Counted from the first letter of the stretch, positions 8,409-16,938 are shown. The stretch is DNA of 46,236 bases from Bacteroidota bacterium (GCA_024642665.1 JAHEAR010000016.1:36567-82802), one strand, 5' to 3'. Notes: generated by a model from the letters alone, not told the origin. Translations and numbers: made by a program.

Positions 8409-9143
8409 ATGAAAAAAATACTAGCCTTTATTTATGGCATAACAGCCTATGTCCTTTTCCTTGGTGCATTTTTGTATGCGATTGGATTTGTTGGAGACTT
8501 TATCGTTCCAAAAACCATCAACTCCGGTACGGAAACAACCTTTGTCACTGCATTACTCATTAATGCGCTCATCTTAAGTGTCTTTGCTATCCAGCACAGT
8601 CTGATGGCAAGGCCTGTATTTAAAAAGTGGGTGACGCGTTTCATCAGCCCGGCCATTGAACGAAGTACTTATGTGTTGTTGTCCAGTCTCGCATTGATAC
8701 TCATCTTCTGGCAATGGCAACCGTTAACCGGATTGGTGTGGCAGATAGAAAATAAAACCATGTCTTTGCTTCTAACAGGAATCTTTTTCACCGGATGGCT
8801 GATTGTATTATTGTCGACGTTTATGATCAATCATTTTGAGCTCTTCGGCCTGACACAGATCTATAATAATTTAAAAAACAAGCGCACCCCAAATCCCCAT
8901 TTTCAAATAAACTACTTATACGGCGTTGTTCGTCATCCGATCATGTTGGGATTCTTAATCGCCTTTTGGGCTACCCCAACCATGACAGTAGGCCATTTCA
9001 TTTTTTCGCTCACGACCAGCTTGTATATTTTAATCGCAGTAAAGTTTCTGGAAGAAAGGGATCTTAAAAAAGCCATTGGCAAAGAATATGAACTTTATCA
9101 AAAGCAAGTTCCCATGCTCATTCCTTATACAAAAAGGGCGTAA
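8409..9143 (+). CDS. MddA/isoprenylcysteine-methyltransferase-like membrane methyltransferase
   Basis: This 244-residue protein has about five to six membrane helices. Landmarks are FVGDFIVPKTINSG near the N-terminus, FAIQHSLMARPVFK (about 60-73), an RHPIMLGFLIAFW segment (176-188) and a C-terminal EERDLKKAIGKEYELYQKQVP tail. This arrangement is that of the NnrU/ICMT superfamily. The VPKTIxSG and RHPIMLGF segments are what I recall of methanethiol S-methyltransferase (MddA), which makes dimethyl sulfide from methanethiol with SAM. The RHP and the EExxL motif form the SAM-binding end in ICMT enzymes. Placement in MddA rather than another subgroup is a moderate-confidence recognition from memory. 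The preceding methyltransferase gene suggests a shared methylation pathway. Confidence 0.7.
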   Translation: MKKILAFIYGITAYVLFLGAFLYAIGFVGDFIVPKTINSGTETTFVTALLINALILSVFAIQHSLMARPVFKKWVTRFISPAIERSTYVLLSSLALILIFWQWQPLTGLVWQIENKTMSLLLTGIFFTGWLIVLLSTFMINHFELFGLTQIYNNLKNKRTPNPHFQINYLYGVVRHPIMLGFLIAFWATPTMTVGHFIFSLTTSLYILIAVKFLEERDLKKAIGKEYELYQKQVPMLIPYTKRA

Positions 9144-9224
9144 TCCATTACTGTGTCTTTCTCATACCCGGAAGATGTTTTAATCAAATTTCAAATCATA
9201 TTTACGTTCCATAAGTATCAAAAA

Positions 9225-10181
9225 ATGAAAAATCTTTTACTCTTACTCTTACTGCTTAGTGCCTCATTTGCGCAAACCCAAAATTTAATTCGCAATGGTA
9301 GCTTTGAATCCAATCTTGGCATTCCCTGGTGGGCCGGGCAGCATTATTTGTGCGAACACTGGGGAAACTCTTCTGTCTGGGGTTCACCGGACTATTATCA
9401 CCTGAATGGTGTCGGAGACGCGCACATGCCTGAGACTTTTGCTTCTACGGTCTTGCCGTTTGATGGTTCTGCGGTCATGGGAATCTTTGTTTATGTGTTG
9501 CATCCATCAACCCCTGACTTCAGGGAGTATCTGAATCAGGAGCTGGAAGAACCACTGGTGATTGGGCAGAGCTATCAACTTTCTATGTATGTCACCAATG
9601 GCATGGCTCCCATAAAAGGTGGCGGGTATGGATGTGATCACTTTAGTGTCGCCTTTTCCACAAAACAGCTTTTCCAGCCGGTATTGGACGATAAATATGT
9701 TATTGATTTTCAACCTCAGTATACCTACGAGGGTGTGCTGTACAATAATGACTGGCAACTGATCACTTATAGTTTTGTGGCAGACGCTGCCTACAAGCAT
9801 ATTACCATTGGAAGTTTTGTGAATGATTCGATACAACAAATCCAGCTATTTGATGAGCCATCTGAATTCGTTGGCGTCAATTATTATATCGACCAGGTAA
9901 GTCTTGAAGCCACCACAGGCGTTCATCATGCTTATGCCACGGATGCTGAGATCGTGATTTCACCAAATCCTGTGGAAGATCAGTTTATAATTGAAGTTGA
10001 ACATATGGAAGTAGATCAGCTCGCCATTACAGATCTGTCAGGAAAAATCGTTTATCAAAAAAATGTAAACACAAATGCCGGATCCATGATCGTCGACTTT
10101 GATTTGTTGCCCGGAGTCTATATCGTTAAATTAATGAGTGCGAAAGGGTCCTTTGCAACTAAAAAGATAGTTAAACTTTAA
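9225..10181 (+). CDS. T9SS-exported protein with lectin-like jelly-roll domain
   Basis: Starting at the ATG at 9225 gives a textbook signal peptide (KNLLLLLLLLSASFAQ). A longer frame from 9153 would add 24 residues before it and is rejected. The mature protein begins NLIRNGSFESN, typical of galactose-binding-like or DUF642-type beta-sandwich domains, and continues to about residue 235 as an all-beta domain with HITIGSFVND and YYIDQVSLE near its end. The last 80 residues (ISPNPVEDQFIIEV...LSGKIVYQ...LPGVYIVKLMS...KKIVKL) form a type A T9SS sorting domain. The protein is thus secreted across the outer membrane and probably anchored to the cell surface. Ligand unknown. It is followed by a good terminator, so it probably ends its transcript. 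Confidence 0.88.
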   Translation: MKNLLLLLLLLSASFAQTQNLIRNGSFESNLGIPWWAGQHYLCEHWGNSSVWGSPDYYHLNGVGDAHMPETFASTVLPFDGSAVMGIFVYVLHPSTPDFREYLNQELEEPLVIGQSYQLSMYVTNGMAPIKGGGYGCDHFSVAFSTKQLFQPVLDDKYVIDFQPQYTYEGVLYNNDWQLITYSFVADAAYKHITIGSFVNDSIQQIQLFDEPSEFVGVNYYIDQVSLEATTGVHHAYATDAEIVISPNPVEDQFIIEVEHMEVDQLAITDLSGKIVYQKNVNTNAGSMIVDFDLLPGVYIVKLMSAKGSFATKKIVKL

Positions 10182-10199
10182 CCACTACAAGCTAACTTG

Positions 10200-10224
10200 A
10201 AGCCGTCGGATAAACCGGCGGCTT
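10200..10224 (+). terminator. Rho-independent terminator after the T9SS jelly-roll gene
   Basis: AAGCCGTCGG (10200-10209) pairs with CCGGCGGCTT (10215-10224) over ten positions with one G-U wobble and a five-base loop, followed by TATAATTAATG. It lies 18 bp after the stop codon at 10181. Confidence 0.85.
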
Positions 10225-10319
10225 TATAATTAATGCTTCAGCAGGCTCCATACCTAAGTACCCGGTTTTCCATACTTTCCAATTCATTGTTTAAACTACC
10301 GGCTTTGATATTGTTGTTG

Positions 10320-10344
10320 TAGTTTTGAAGGACACATGTCCTTC
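10320..10344 (+). promoter_or_regulatory. Possible -7 box abutting an 18-bp perfect palindrome
   Basis: TAGTTTTG at 10320-10327 fits the Bacteroidota -7 consensus TAnnTTTG. It runs straight into GAAGGACACATGTCCTTC (10327-10344), an inverted repeat with 8-bp perfect arms around a CA centre. A TTTG at 10304 is too close to be an ideal -33 box, so the promoter call is tentative. The palindrome lies 35 bp before the ATG at 10379, where a repressor dimer would block transcription of the five-gene operon. Confidence 0.5.
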
Positions 10345-10378
10345 GACGGTGTGTATCATCATCATTAAAACTGCAACC

Positions 10379-10654
10379 ATGGATGTTTCAAAACTTCGCA
10401 CCTTTCTTGGCTGGTGCTGCGTATTAAACTTTGGATTAATTCTGATCAGTTCATTATTTTTATTAGCAGGACCTGATTGGCTCAATGAAATGCTGGCAAA
10501 GTTTCTTTCTATCCCTTCAGAAGGATTCAGTGGACTTTGGTTTACGGCTATAGGTTTGTATAAGGTGCTCGTCCTTGTCTTCAACCTGATTCCATACATT
10601 GCACTTCGAATCATGGGAAGAACTATGGACTCTACACCGACCGTTCTTCCGTAA
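10379..10654 (+). CDS. Small DUF6868-like two-helix membrane protein
   Basis: This 91-residue protein starts MDVSKLRTFLGWCCVLNFGL and has two membrane helices (about 9-31 and 55-80), with a short loop containing LxxxFLSIPSEGFSGLWFTAIGLYK between them. The FLGWC..NxGL and GLYKxLVLVFNLIPYIALRIMGR segments match what I recall of the DUF6868 family, small inner-membrane proteins of unknown function. The start at 10379 is preferred over one at 10325, because the longer version would run through the upstream palindrome and begin with an unlikely hydrophobic extension. It is the first gene of an operon and ends 15 bp before the EthD-like gene. Confidence 0.72.
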   Translation: MDVSKLRTFLGWCCVLNFGLILISSLFLLAGPDWLNEMLAKFLSIPSEGFSGLWFTAIGLYKVLVLVFNLIPYIALRIMGRTMDSTPTVLP

Positions 10655-10669
10655 GTGAGATAAGAAGAA

Positions 10670-11341
10670 ATGCGAAAAGAAATTTATCTACTTCAGGGGT
10701 CAGGAAACGAAACCTATCGTCAATTTTCTGATCGAATACTTTCTATTGGAAAAGCAGTATCCGTGATGTCCGACGTATCTTCTGTTAAAGTAACCCTTAC
10801 CAATGCCCCACCACCGTTTATCTCCATTATTCCCTTCAAAAAGAAAAAGATTGCTTCCTTATCAGTTTTTCATGAGAATCCGACAACCATTGAAAGCCTG
10901 ACATCTGCCATTGGGTTTATTGGTGCCTATGCAGCCGAAGAAGCAATACCGGTGGCCTATAATAAAACATGGAACGACATGGAGCCCACGCCCGGTATTT
11001 GTCTTTTGACCCTATTTAGAAAAAGAAAAGATATCTCGTTTGATTCCTTCCTGGATCGCTGGCACAATAGTCACACGCCGCTATCTTTGAAAATTCATCC
11101 CCTGTGGAATTACAATCGAAATGTATCCCGTATAAAGCTAACCGAGGACACTGCGGATTGGGATGGCATAGTTGAAGAACAATTCAAAACAAAATCCGAC
11201 TTATTAAATCCGGTCCGATTTTTTGGTCACCCGCTCATCATGCCCTATCGCATGTGGCAGGTGTACACGGACACGAAAAGCTTTTTGGATTACAAAACCA
11301 TAGAACCCTATTTTGCCACAGAAATTCATATAAAAAGTTAA
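10670..11341 (+). CDS. EthD-domain-like protein
   Basis: This 223-residue protein has no signal peptide. In the second half, ICLLTLFRKRKDISFDSFLDRWHNSHTPLSLKIHPLWNYNRNV (about 108-150) is the typical core of EthD/dimeric alpha-beta-barrel proteins: a beta strand, then F..RW...H.pl....p....y.rN. The N-terminal half (MRKEIYLLQGSG...) may be a second, diverged barrel half. EthD-like proteins are small, often dimeric accessory enzymes of oxidative or cyclisation steps in lipid, steroid and polyketide metabolism. A GAAG stretch six bases before the ATG may act as a ribosome binding site. It lies between DUF6868 and DUF1214 genes of the same operon, which fits a pathway role rather than housekeeping. 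Confidence 0.75.
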   Translation: MRKEIYLLQGSGNETYRQFSDRILSIGKAVSVMSDVSSVKVTLTNAPPPFISIIPFKKKKIASLSVFHENPTTIESLTSAIGFIGAYAAEEAIPVAYNKTWNDMEPTPGICLLTLFRKRKDISFDSFLDRWHNSHTPLSLKIHPLWNYNRNVSRIKLTEDTADWDGIVEEQFKTKSDLLNPVRFFGHPLIMPYRMWQVYTDTKSFLDYKTIEPYFATEIHIKS

Positions 11342-11439
11342 TCATTCTGTTTGGTCAACCATTGCCACATGACCATAAATTTAATTATTATTACTTTTCA
11401 TTTTACGGATACCTAAACCAAGGACAGACAACACAGATA

Positions 11440-12618
11440 ATGCAAAAATTATTATTCCTATTCCTGTCGCTGCTCTTAAAGGTTCAAAAACTTCGGCTCT
11501 TTTTTTCCGGTAAAAAAATGGAGGACGTGCAGGCAGAACGCATTGTATCCGGAAAAGCATGGGAAAACTTTTGTGATCAGCTCAAACATGCCGGCGCAGT
11601 TCTCAAGTATTCCGGTACACCACAAGATCCATTCAATCAATCAGAAGGTATCAGATACTTAACCCGATTGACACGAGCCGGACTCGAGGCCTATGTTGAA
11701 TATGGTGACCCTCAGTTTCCGGTGCTGCGCAGAATGGTACACGAAACCGTAAAACTGGGTGCAGACAATCCGGACAACTACTATCTGAACGCACAAATCG
11801 ATGGGAAAAATGATTACAGGATTACCGGAAAGAGAAACACGATCGATTACCTTGGATTCTTTACACAAAACGGTTCCTATGGCAGCACCGGTGGATTAGC
11901 CCCTTGTGGTGTCCTTCAGGGAAAAGATATGAAAATCAAGGAAGACGGCTCGTTCGAAATTATCCTGAGCAAAGAAAAACGAGGAGACAACTGGCTGAAA
12001 ATAGAAGAAGATACTTCCCTCCTCATGGTAAGGCAAACGTTTTTAAACAGAAAAACAGAAGTACCTTGCGAAGCACACATTGAAAACCTCAACGGTCGAT
12101 CTGTTCCTGACAATATATCACCACAACGCTTAGACGAAGGACTGAAAATGGCCTCCATGTTTATTGCCGGTGCTCCCTTACTTTTTACCCGATGGGCTAA
12201 AGGTTTTCAAAAACACACCAATCAGCTCCCGCAGTTTGATCCTGAAGTTTCCAATGCAGCCGGTGGTGATGCCGATATCATTTATTACCACAGCTATTGG
12301 AAATTAAAACCCAATGAAGCCCTTCGCATTACCGTAAAACCTCCAACCTGTGATACCTGGAATTTTCAATTGAACAATTATTGGATGGAGTCTCTTGATT
12401 ACAGGTACTTTACTGTTTGCTTCAACAAAGGCAATGCGACCTATGAGCCAGATGGCCGTGTGGTGATTATTATTGCTCATCAAAAACCTAATCATCCAAA
12501 CTGGATGGACACCTGCGGTCACTTCGAAGGCACCATGTGCTGGCGATGGTATCGTCTTGCAGCGGGAGAATCGCCGGTAGAACCGAATTGTGAAGTAGTT
12601 GATTTTACTAGTTTATGA
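11440..12618 (+). CDS. DUF1214-domain protein
   Basis: This 392-residue protein has an uncleaved-looking hydrophobic N-terminus (KLLFLFLSLLL) that may anchor it. The C-terminal part (about 270-385) carries the DUF1214 signature: YWKLKPNEALRITVKPP followed by WNFQLNNYWMESLDYR and a late DTCGHFEGTMCWRW segment. The middle includes GSYGSTGGLAPC and IILSKEKRGDNWLKIEEDTSLLMVRQTF, also usual in these proteins. DUF1214 proteins often accompany sulfotransferases and dehydrogenases in lipid or steroid-like gene sets, but their activity is not established. The open frame extends upstream to 11254 inside the EthD gene; I start at 11440 because the extension has no recognisable sequence. Its stop overlaps the sulfotransferase start (ATGA), showing translational coupling. 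Confidence 0.85.
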   Translation: MQKLLFLFLSLLLKVQKLRLFFSGKKMEDVQAERIVSGKAWENFCDQLKHAGAVLKYSGTPQDPFNQSEGIRYLTRLTRAGLEAYVEYGDPQFPVLRRMVHETVKLGADNPDNYYLNAQIDGKNDYRITGKRNTIDYLGFFTQNGSYGSTGGLAPCGVLQGKDMKIKEDGSFEIILSKEKRGDNWLKIEEDTSLLMVRQTFLNRKTEVPCEAHIENLNGRSVPDNISPQRLDEGLKMASMFIAGAPLLFTRWAKGFQKHTNQLPQFDPEVSNAAGGDADIIYYHSYWKLKPNEALRITVKPPTCDTWNFQLNNYWMESLDYRYFTVCFNKGNATYEPDGRVVIIIAHQKPNHPNWMDTCGHFEGTMCWRWYRLAAGESPVEPNCEVVDFTSL

Positions 12619-13883
12619 CCTCAGAAAAAATTATACCTTCTTCTGCATTTAAGAAAAAACCTGTGTGGTTTAATCTCATTAATCGCACCTGGAAAAGTAC
12701 CTACGGTCTGGGCACGGAAGTAAAGCTCGACAAAGATGCTTTGATTCGGTCTGCCAAAAACATTTGCGGCCTGTCTGATCTTGGTTCTGATTTTTGGGAC
12801 GAACCACTCGATCGCTTGATTCACTCAATCAACACAGAAGCTAACCTGCATCCTATCGGAAGGTTTATCACCAAAAAGCGATTAGAAAATTTGTTATGTG
12901 TTCGACTTAGAGCGGAAGATTATTTCAAAAAACATCCGGAGATATTAGAGCCACCTCTTTATCCTGTGACCATGATCGTTGGCTTACAACGAACGGGAAC
13001 GACCAAGTTGCAACGGCTTCTTTCTGCTGATCCGGACGCCAGACCGCTAATGAGTTGGGAGGCACTCAATCCTGCGCCGGTGAAAGGCGATGAACACACC
13101 GGAAAAGAACGCATACGGTTTGCTAAAATGAGTGAGCAGGCACTTAAATATATGTCTCCCGGATTTTTTGCGATACACCCTGTCGAACATCTTGCTCCTG
13201 AAGAAGATATTATGTTGCTGGATGTTTCTTTTCTGAGTACGACAGCAGAGGCGACGATGCATGTTCCTGCATATGCTGCCTGGCTTGAGACTATTGATCA
13301 ATCTGTAGCCTATGCATACGGCGCGAAACTTTTACGTCTGCTTCAGTGGCAGCGTCCAGGTCACCGATGGGTCTTAAAATCGCCTCATCACCTGGAGTTT
13401 ACTGATCTGGTGTACAAACACTATGGGGATGTTCAGTTTGTATGGACGCATCGTGATGTGCACAACGCCATACCAAGTTTTCTAAGCATGGTCGCCTATG
13501 CCAGAGGTCTGTTTAGCGACCAAGTGGATCCACATGATTCAGCTGCTCACTGGGTTCGGAAAATTGGGCACATGTTAGATCGCGCCTTAGCATTTCGACA
13601 GTCCGATACACATGATCAGTTGTTTGTTGATGTGCCCTATCAGGAATTGATCTCTGATAGTTCTTCTGTCCTTTTAAAAATTTATCAACAACGTGGAGAA
13701 ACCATTCATGCTGATCTTCAAAAATCTTTTGCTTATGCAGAGCAGAAAAATCCGCATGGTAAATATGGAAAGCATCAATATCAACTTTCTGATTTTGGCA
13801 TAACACCTGACTTCATTAAAGAGCAAACAAAGGGCTATCAGGCCTTTCTAAACAAACTGAATATTTCGAATGAGCAACAGTAA
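12615..13883 (+). CDS. PAPS-dependent sulfotransferase family protein
   Basis: This 422-residue protein has the 5'-phosphosulfate loop at 123-130 (GLQRTGTT), followed by KLQRLLSADPDAR. The 3'-phosphate-binding element is FVWTHRDVHNAIPSFLSM (about 279-296), with Arg and Ser in the expected R...S pattern. A histidine-rich RWVLKSPHHLEF stretch (about 252-263) matches the Sulfotransfer_3 group, as in Stf-type lipid and carbohydrate sulfotransferases. It transfers sulfate from PAPS to a hydroxyl acceptor, which cannot be named. Its start overlaps the DUF1214 stop by 4 bp and its end overlaps the SDR gene by 14 bp, so all three are tightly coupled. I infer sulfation of a hydrophobic small molecule or lipid made in this operon. 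Confidence 0.87.
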   Translation: MTSEKIIPSSAFKKKPVWFNLINRTWKSTYGLGTEVKLDKDALIRSAKNICGLSDLGSDFWDEPLDRLIHSINTEANLHPIGRFITKKRLENLLCVRLRAEDYFKKHPEILEPPLYPVTMIVGLQRTGTTKLQRLLSADPDARPLMSWEALNPAPVKGDEHTGKERIRFAKMSEQALKYMSPGFFAIHPVEHLAPEEDIMLLDVSFLSTTAEATMHVPAYAAWLETIDQSVAYAYGAKLLRLLQWQRPGHRWVLKSPHHLEFTDLVYKHYGDVQFVWTHRDVHNAIPSFLSMVAYARGLFSDQVDPHDSAAHWVRKIGHMLDRALAFRQSDTHDQLFVDVPYQELISDSSSVLLKIYQQRGETIHADLQKSFAYAEQKNPHGKYGKHQYQLSDFGITPDFIKEQTKGYQAFLNKLNISNEQQ

Positions 13884-14859
13884 TAAATACAATAATCCCT
13901 TTCAGGCAACGCTGACCGGTATTAAGAGTCTGTTTAAAAAAGGAGAGCGCATAGGCACATTATCTCCTTCAGATACCCTTTCCGGAAAAAAAGTATTGAT
14001 TACCGGTGCGAGTTCAGGATTGGGATTAGCGGTCGCAAAAGATATCGCCAGGCTTGGCGGCGAAGTAATCATGGTGGTGCGAAGCGGTATCCCGGAGAAG
14101 GGAGAAGAAGTCAGGCGTGAATCAGGTTCGAGCAAAATTACAATGCTTTATGTTGATCTGTCGGATTTTGATTCCATCAATGTACTGGTCGAAAAAATTA
14201 AAACGGAGGTTGGGCCATTAGATGTTGTCATCTGCAATGCCGGAGTGGTCGCCAGTACTGCGCGAAAAACAAAAACCGGTCTGGAGGAAATGTTTATGGT
14301 CAATTATTTATCCAGTTATTATTTTCTACGCTTGATGCTGAAAAATAAATTAATCAAAGAAGGTCAGCCGGAAGCATCAAGAATTATTGTTGTCGATTCA
14401 GAAAGTCATCGGGATCCGGCAGCATATAACTGGGATGCTTTTGGGACATTTACGCCACATACGATGGGTAAGACGGTTGCTTTATACGGCTACTATAAAC
14501 TATTACTGATCACTTTTACTTATGAACTTTCCCGTCGTGTCAATCGGGATGGCTTTACACATTCTGTTTTTTCGTTGTGCCCGGGGCCTGTCAATTCCAA
14601 CATTGCACGGGAGGCACCACCCTTGTTTCAACCGTTGATAAAACTTGTGTTTGGTATCTTTTTTCGCTCCCCGGAAAAAGCTAGTGAGCCGGTCGTTTAT
14701 CTGGCCGCTTCAAAATCACTGGAGGGAAAATCATTTGAATATTTGTTTCTGATGCAACAAAAAGAAATTGATGAAAAAGCAATGGACCCTGCCAACGGAA
14801 AAAAACTATGGATGCTTTCCGAACAATTGATAGCTCAATTGGGCTATGGATTAAATTAG
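13870..14859 (+). CDS. Short-chain dehydrogenase/reductase (SDR)
   Basis: This 329-residue Rossmann-fold protein has TGASSGLG at 45-52 (cofactor loop), a DLSD motif after beta-4, CNAG (about 107-110), an active-site serine in IIVVDSESH, and the YxxxK pair in YGYYKLL. An Arg in MVVRSG after beta-2 favours NADP(H). The sequence up to about 280 (SLCPGPVNSNIAREAPP) resembles retinol-dehydrogenase/WW-domain-oxidoreductase-like SDRs, which act on lipophilic alcohols and ketones. It ends the operon with EthD, DUF1214 and sulfotransferase genes, and its start lies 14 bp inside the sulfotransferase gene. I infer oxidation or reduction of the same lipophilic substrate. The exact reaction is unknown. 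Confidence 0.88.
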   Translation: MSNSNKYNNPFQATLTGIKSLFKKGERIGTLSPSDTLSGKKVLITGASSGLGLAVAKDIARLGGEVIMVVRSGIPEKGEEVRRESGSSKITMLYVDLSDFDSINVLVEKIKTEVGPLDVVICNAGVVASTARKTKTGLEEMFMVNYLSSYYFLRLMLKNKLIKEGQPEASRIIVVDSESHRDPAAYNWDAFGTFTPHTMGKTVALYGYYKLLLITFTYELSRRVNRDGFTHSVFSLCPGPVNSNIAREAPPLFQPLIKLVFGIFFRSPEKASEPVVYLAASKSLEGKSFEYLFLMQQKEIDEKAMDPANGKKLWMLSEQLIAQLGYGLN

Positions 14860-14863
14860 CGAT

Positions 14864-14876
14864 ACCGGAAACCGGT
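14864..14876. terminator. Weak bidirectional hairpin between convergent genes
   Basis: ACCGG-AAA-CCGGT can form a 5-bp stem with a 3-base loop in the 21 bp between the SDR stop (14859) and the cyclase stop (14881). The following TGTTCTATTTT is moderately T-rich. The stem is short, so the call is tentative. Confidence 0.35.
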
Positions 14877-14880
14877 TGTT

Positions 14881-16938
14881 CTATTTTAGTTTTGAAATCG
14901 CTTTCTGCAAAATTTCTTTGGCTTCCAGTCGCGCAGTATAAGACAACTTATTAAAATCAATATTGATATTGAATCCTTCCAATGCGGTTTGCAAACTATT
15001 GTCTTGTTCATTGACATCAGCCATTAGATTAATGACTTCATAGGTCCGCACCGGATACGCGAGCCCTTTTGCGGTGACTTCGTCTCTTTCGACACAGAGT
15101 ATTTCATCTTTCACAAGGCTATAGGTACTATGGGAAATCAATATCGTATCCGCTTGAGCAGCTGATTCCAATCTGCTCGCAAGATTCACATTACCGCCAA
15201 CGATTGTATAATCCAATCGCTCTTCTGAACCAAAATTTCCTACCGTTGCAAATCCGGAGTTGATGCCAATTCTGATCTGGATAGGTCTGATAATGCCAAG
15301 ATCGTCCCACTCCTTTCTGAGTTCAATCATCCGCTCACGCATCTTAATCGCCATTTTAACACAGGCTACTGCATCGTGTTTCTCTCCTCCCGTTTCAGGA
15401 TCACCAAAAAAGATCATAATGGCATCACCAATAAATTTGTCAATGGTTCCACCAAACTCAATGGCGATTTTTGACATTTCATTGAGATACTTATTTAGTA
15501 TTTTAGTCAGCACCTCAGACTCCACGCGATCCGTTAGCTCTGTGAAACCCTGAATATCACTGAAGAAGATCGTCAGGTTTTTTCGATAGGATTCAATTTT
15601 TACTTCCTTCGTTCCCTGAAAGATGGATTTATAAACTTGCTGGGAAAGATACTTGGCCAGTTTGTTAGACAAATCCTGAAGTTGTTCATTTTTTACTTTT
15701 ACTTCTTCGTTTGCTTCTTTTAGCTTCATCGCCCTGTCTGCTAACTCCGTCTGGCTATCCAATATTTCCTTCTCTGCTTTTTTACGCTCCGTGATGTCTC
15801 GTATGATACCACTGTAAAAACGCCTGCCGGAATTCTCCCAGGTAGAAAGCGAAAGTTCTATCGGAAACACATGTCCTTCTTTATGTTGCCCTTCCAACTC
15901 AACCGTTTTGCCAATGACATGCATATCGCCACCACTGCTCACCCGTTTTATACCGGCCTCATGTAGTTTCTTGAATTTCTCAGGAACAATAATTGACAAG
16001 GGTTGGCCAACGACTTCCTTCTCTTCAAATCCAAATAATTTCTTTGCGGTTTGATTCCACGAAATAATGTCACCATTTTCATTGGCAGATATAATCGCAT
16101 CATTAGCAGATTCGGTAATCGATCGGAATCTCATTTCAGCATCTTTGATAGAGTTTTCAATTCGCTTGCGTTCCGTGATATCTCTGATGATTCCACTATA
16201 ATATCGCTTACCGTCATTCTCCCAGGTAGAAAGCGAAAGTTCGATAGGAAATATGTGGCCTTCTTTATGTAAGCCTGCGAGCTCAACTGTTTTGCCGATC
16301 ACATGCATCTTGCCACCACTGCTGACGCGTTCTATGCCAGCATCGTGTTGCTTCTTATATTCATCCGGAACAACGATGGATAATGGTTGACCGATCACTT
16401 CATCTGCTTCATACCCAAAAAGTGTTTTGGCGGTCTTATTCCAGGAAATAATGTTGCCTTTTTCATCGGCTGAAATAATGGCATCATTAGCAGACTCCGT
16501 AATCGATCTGAACCTTTGCTCTGCCTCACTTAATGCGGCTTCTGATTTTTTTCGTTCACTGCAATCTCGAATGATACCGCCTAAATAAACCTGGTCATCT
16601 TCTTTGGATAGCGAGAGGGATAATTCAACAGGAAATTCACTACCGTCTTTTCTTCGCCCATACAACTCTACGGTTTTACCAATCACATGTTGTGGTCCTC
16701 CGGAAGTCACGCGCTTGATACCATGTTCATGACCTTCTTTAAACCGATCAGGAATAATTAGAGATAAGGGTTGACCGGCAGCTTCATCCACAGTATACTG
16801 AAACATTTCAGAAGCGGCGGCGTTCCACGAAATAATAATACCCTTTGCATCCGCTAAAATCACAGCATCATTAATGGCATCAATGATTGATTCCAAATGT
16901 AGTGCTCGGGAGTTTTGATCAGTTTCTCTTTTCATCAT
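14881..16938 (-). CDS. Triple-PAS class III adenylate/guanylate cyclase
   Basis: This 685-residue soluble protein has three PAS/PAC domains at about 14-130, 141-258 and 269-386; the second and third are very similar (both RFRSITESANDAIIS and GGxMHVIGKTVEL). A coiled coil (390-435) leads to a class III cyclase domain (about 450-625). The metal-binding aspartates are D461 (FFSDIQGF) and D505 (IGDAIM). The substrate-selecting pair is K501 and T578 (DYTIVGG), as in adenylate cyclases, and the transition-state residues N585 and R589 are present (VNLASRLE). All catalytic residues are thus intact and cAMP production is expected, presumably under PAS control by redox, ligand or light. No cofactor-binding residue could be named. 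The gene stands alone and is convergent with the SDR operon. Confidence 0.92.
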   Translation of the reverse strand: MMKRETDQNSRALHLESIIDAINDAVILADAKGIIISWNAAASEMFQYTVDEAAGQPLSLIIPDRFKEGHEHGIKRVTSGGPQHVIGKTVELYGRRKDGSEFPVELSLSLSKEDDQVYLGGIIRDCSERKKSEAALSEAEQRFRSITESANDAIISADEKGNIISWNKTAKTLFGYEADEVIGQPLSIVVPDEYKKQHDAGIERVSSGGKMHVIGKTVELAGLHKEGHIFPIELSLSTWENDGKRYYSGIIRDITERKRIENSIKDAEMRFRSITESANDAIISANENGDIISWNQTAKKLFGFEEKEVVGQPLSIIVPEKFKKLHEAGIKRVSSGGDMHVIGKTVELEGQHKEGHVFPIELSLSTWENSGRRFYSGIIRDITERKKAEKEILDSQTELADRAMKLKEANEEVKVKNEQLQDLSNKLAKYLSQQVYKSIFQGTKEVKIESYRKNLTIFFSDIQGFTELTDRVESEVLTKILNKYLNEMSKIAIEFGGTIDKFIGDAIMIFFGDPETGGEKHDAVACVKMAIKMRERMIELRKEWDDLGIIRPIQIRIGINSGFATVGNFGSEERLDYTIVGGNVNLASRLESAAQADTILISHSTYSLVKDEILCVERDEVTAKGLAYPVRTYEVINLMADVNEQDNSLQTALEGFNINIDFNKLSYTARLEAKEILQKAISKLK

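Noticed and set aside
9153-9224. N-terminal extension of the T9SS jelly-roll protein
   Set aside because: Starting at 9225 gives a standard signal peptide; the extension would bury it.
10291-10614. 107-codon minus-strand frame opposite the DUF6868 gene
   Set aside because: It spans the palindrome and promoter and has no recognisable features, whereas the plus-strand frame matches a known family and fits the operon.
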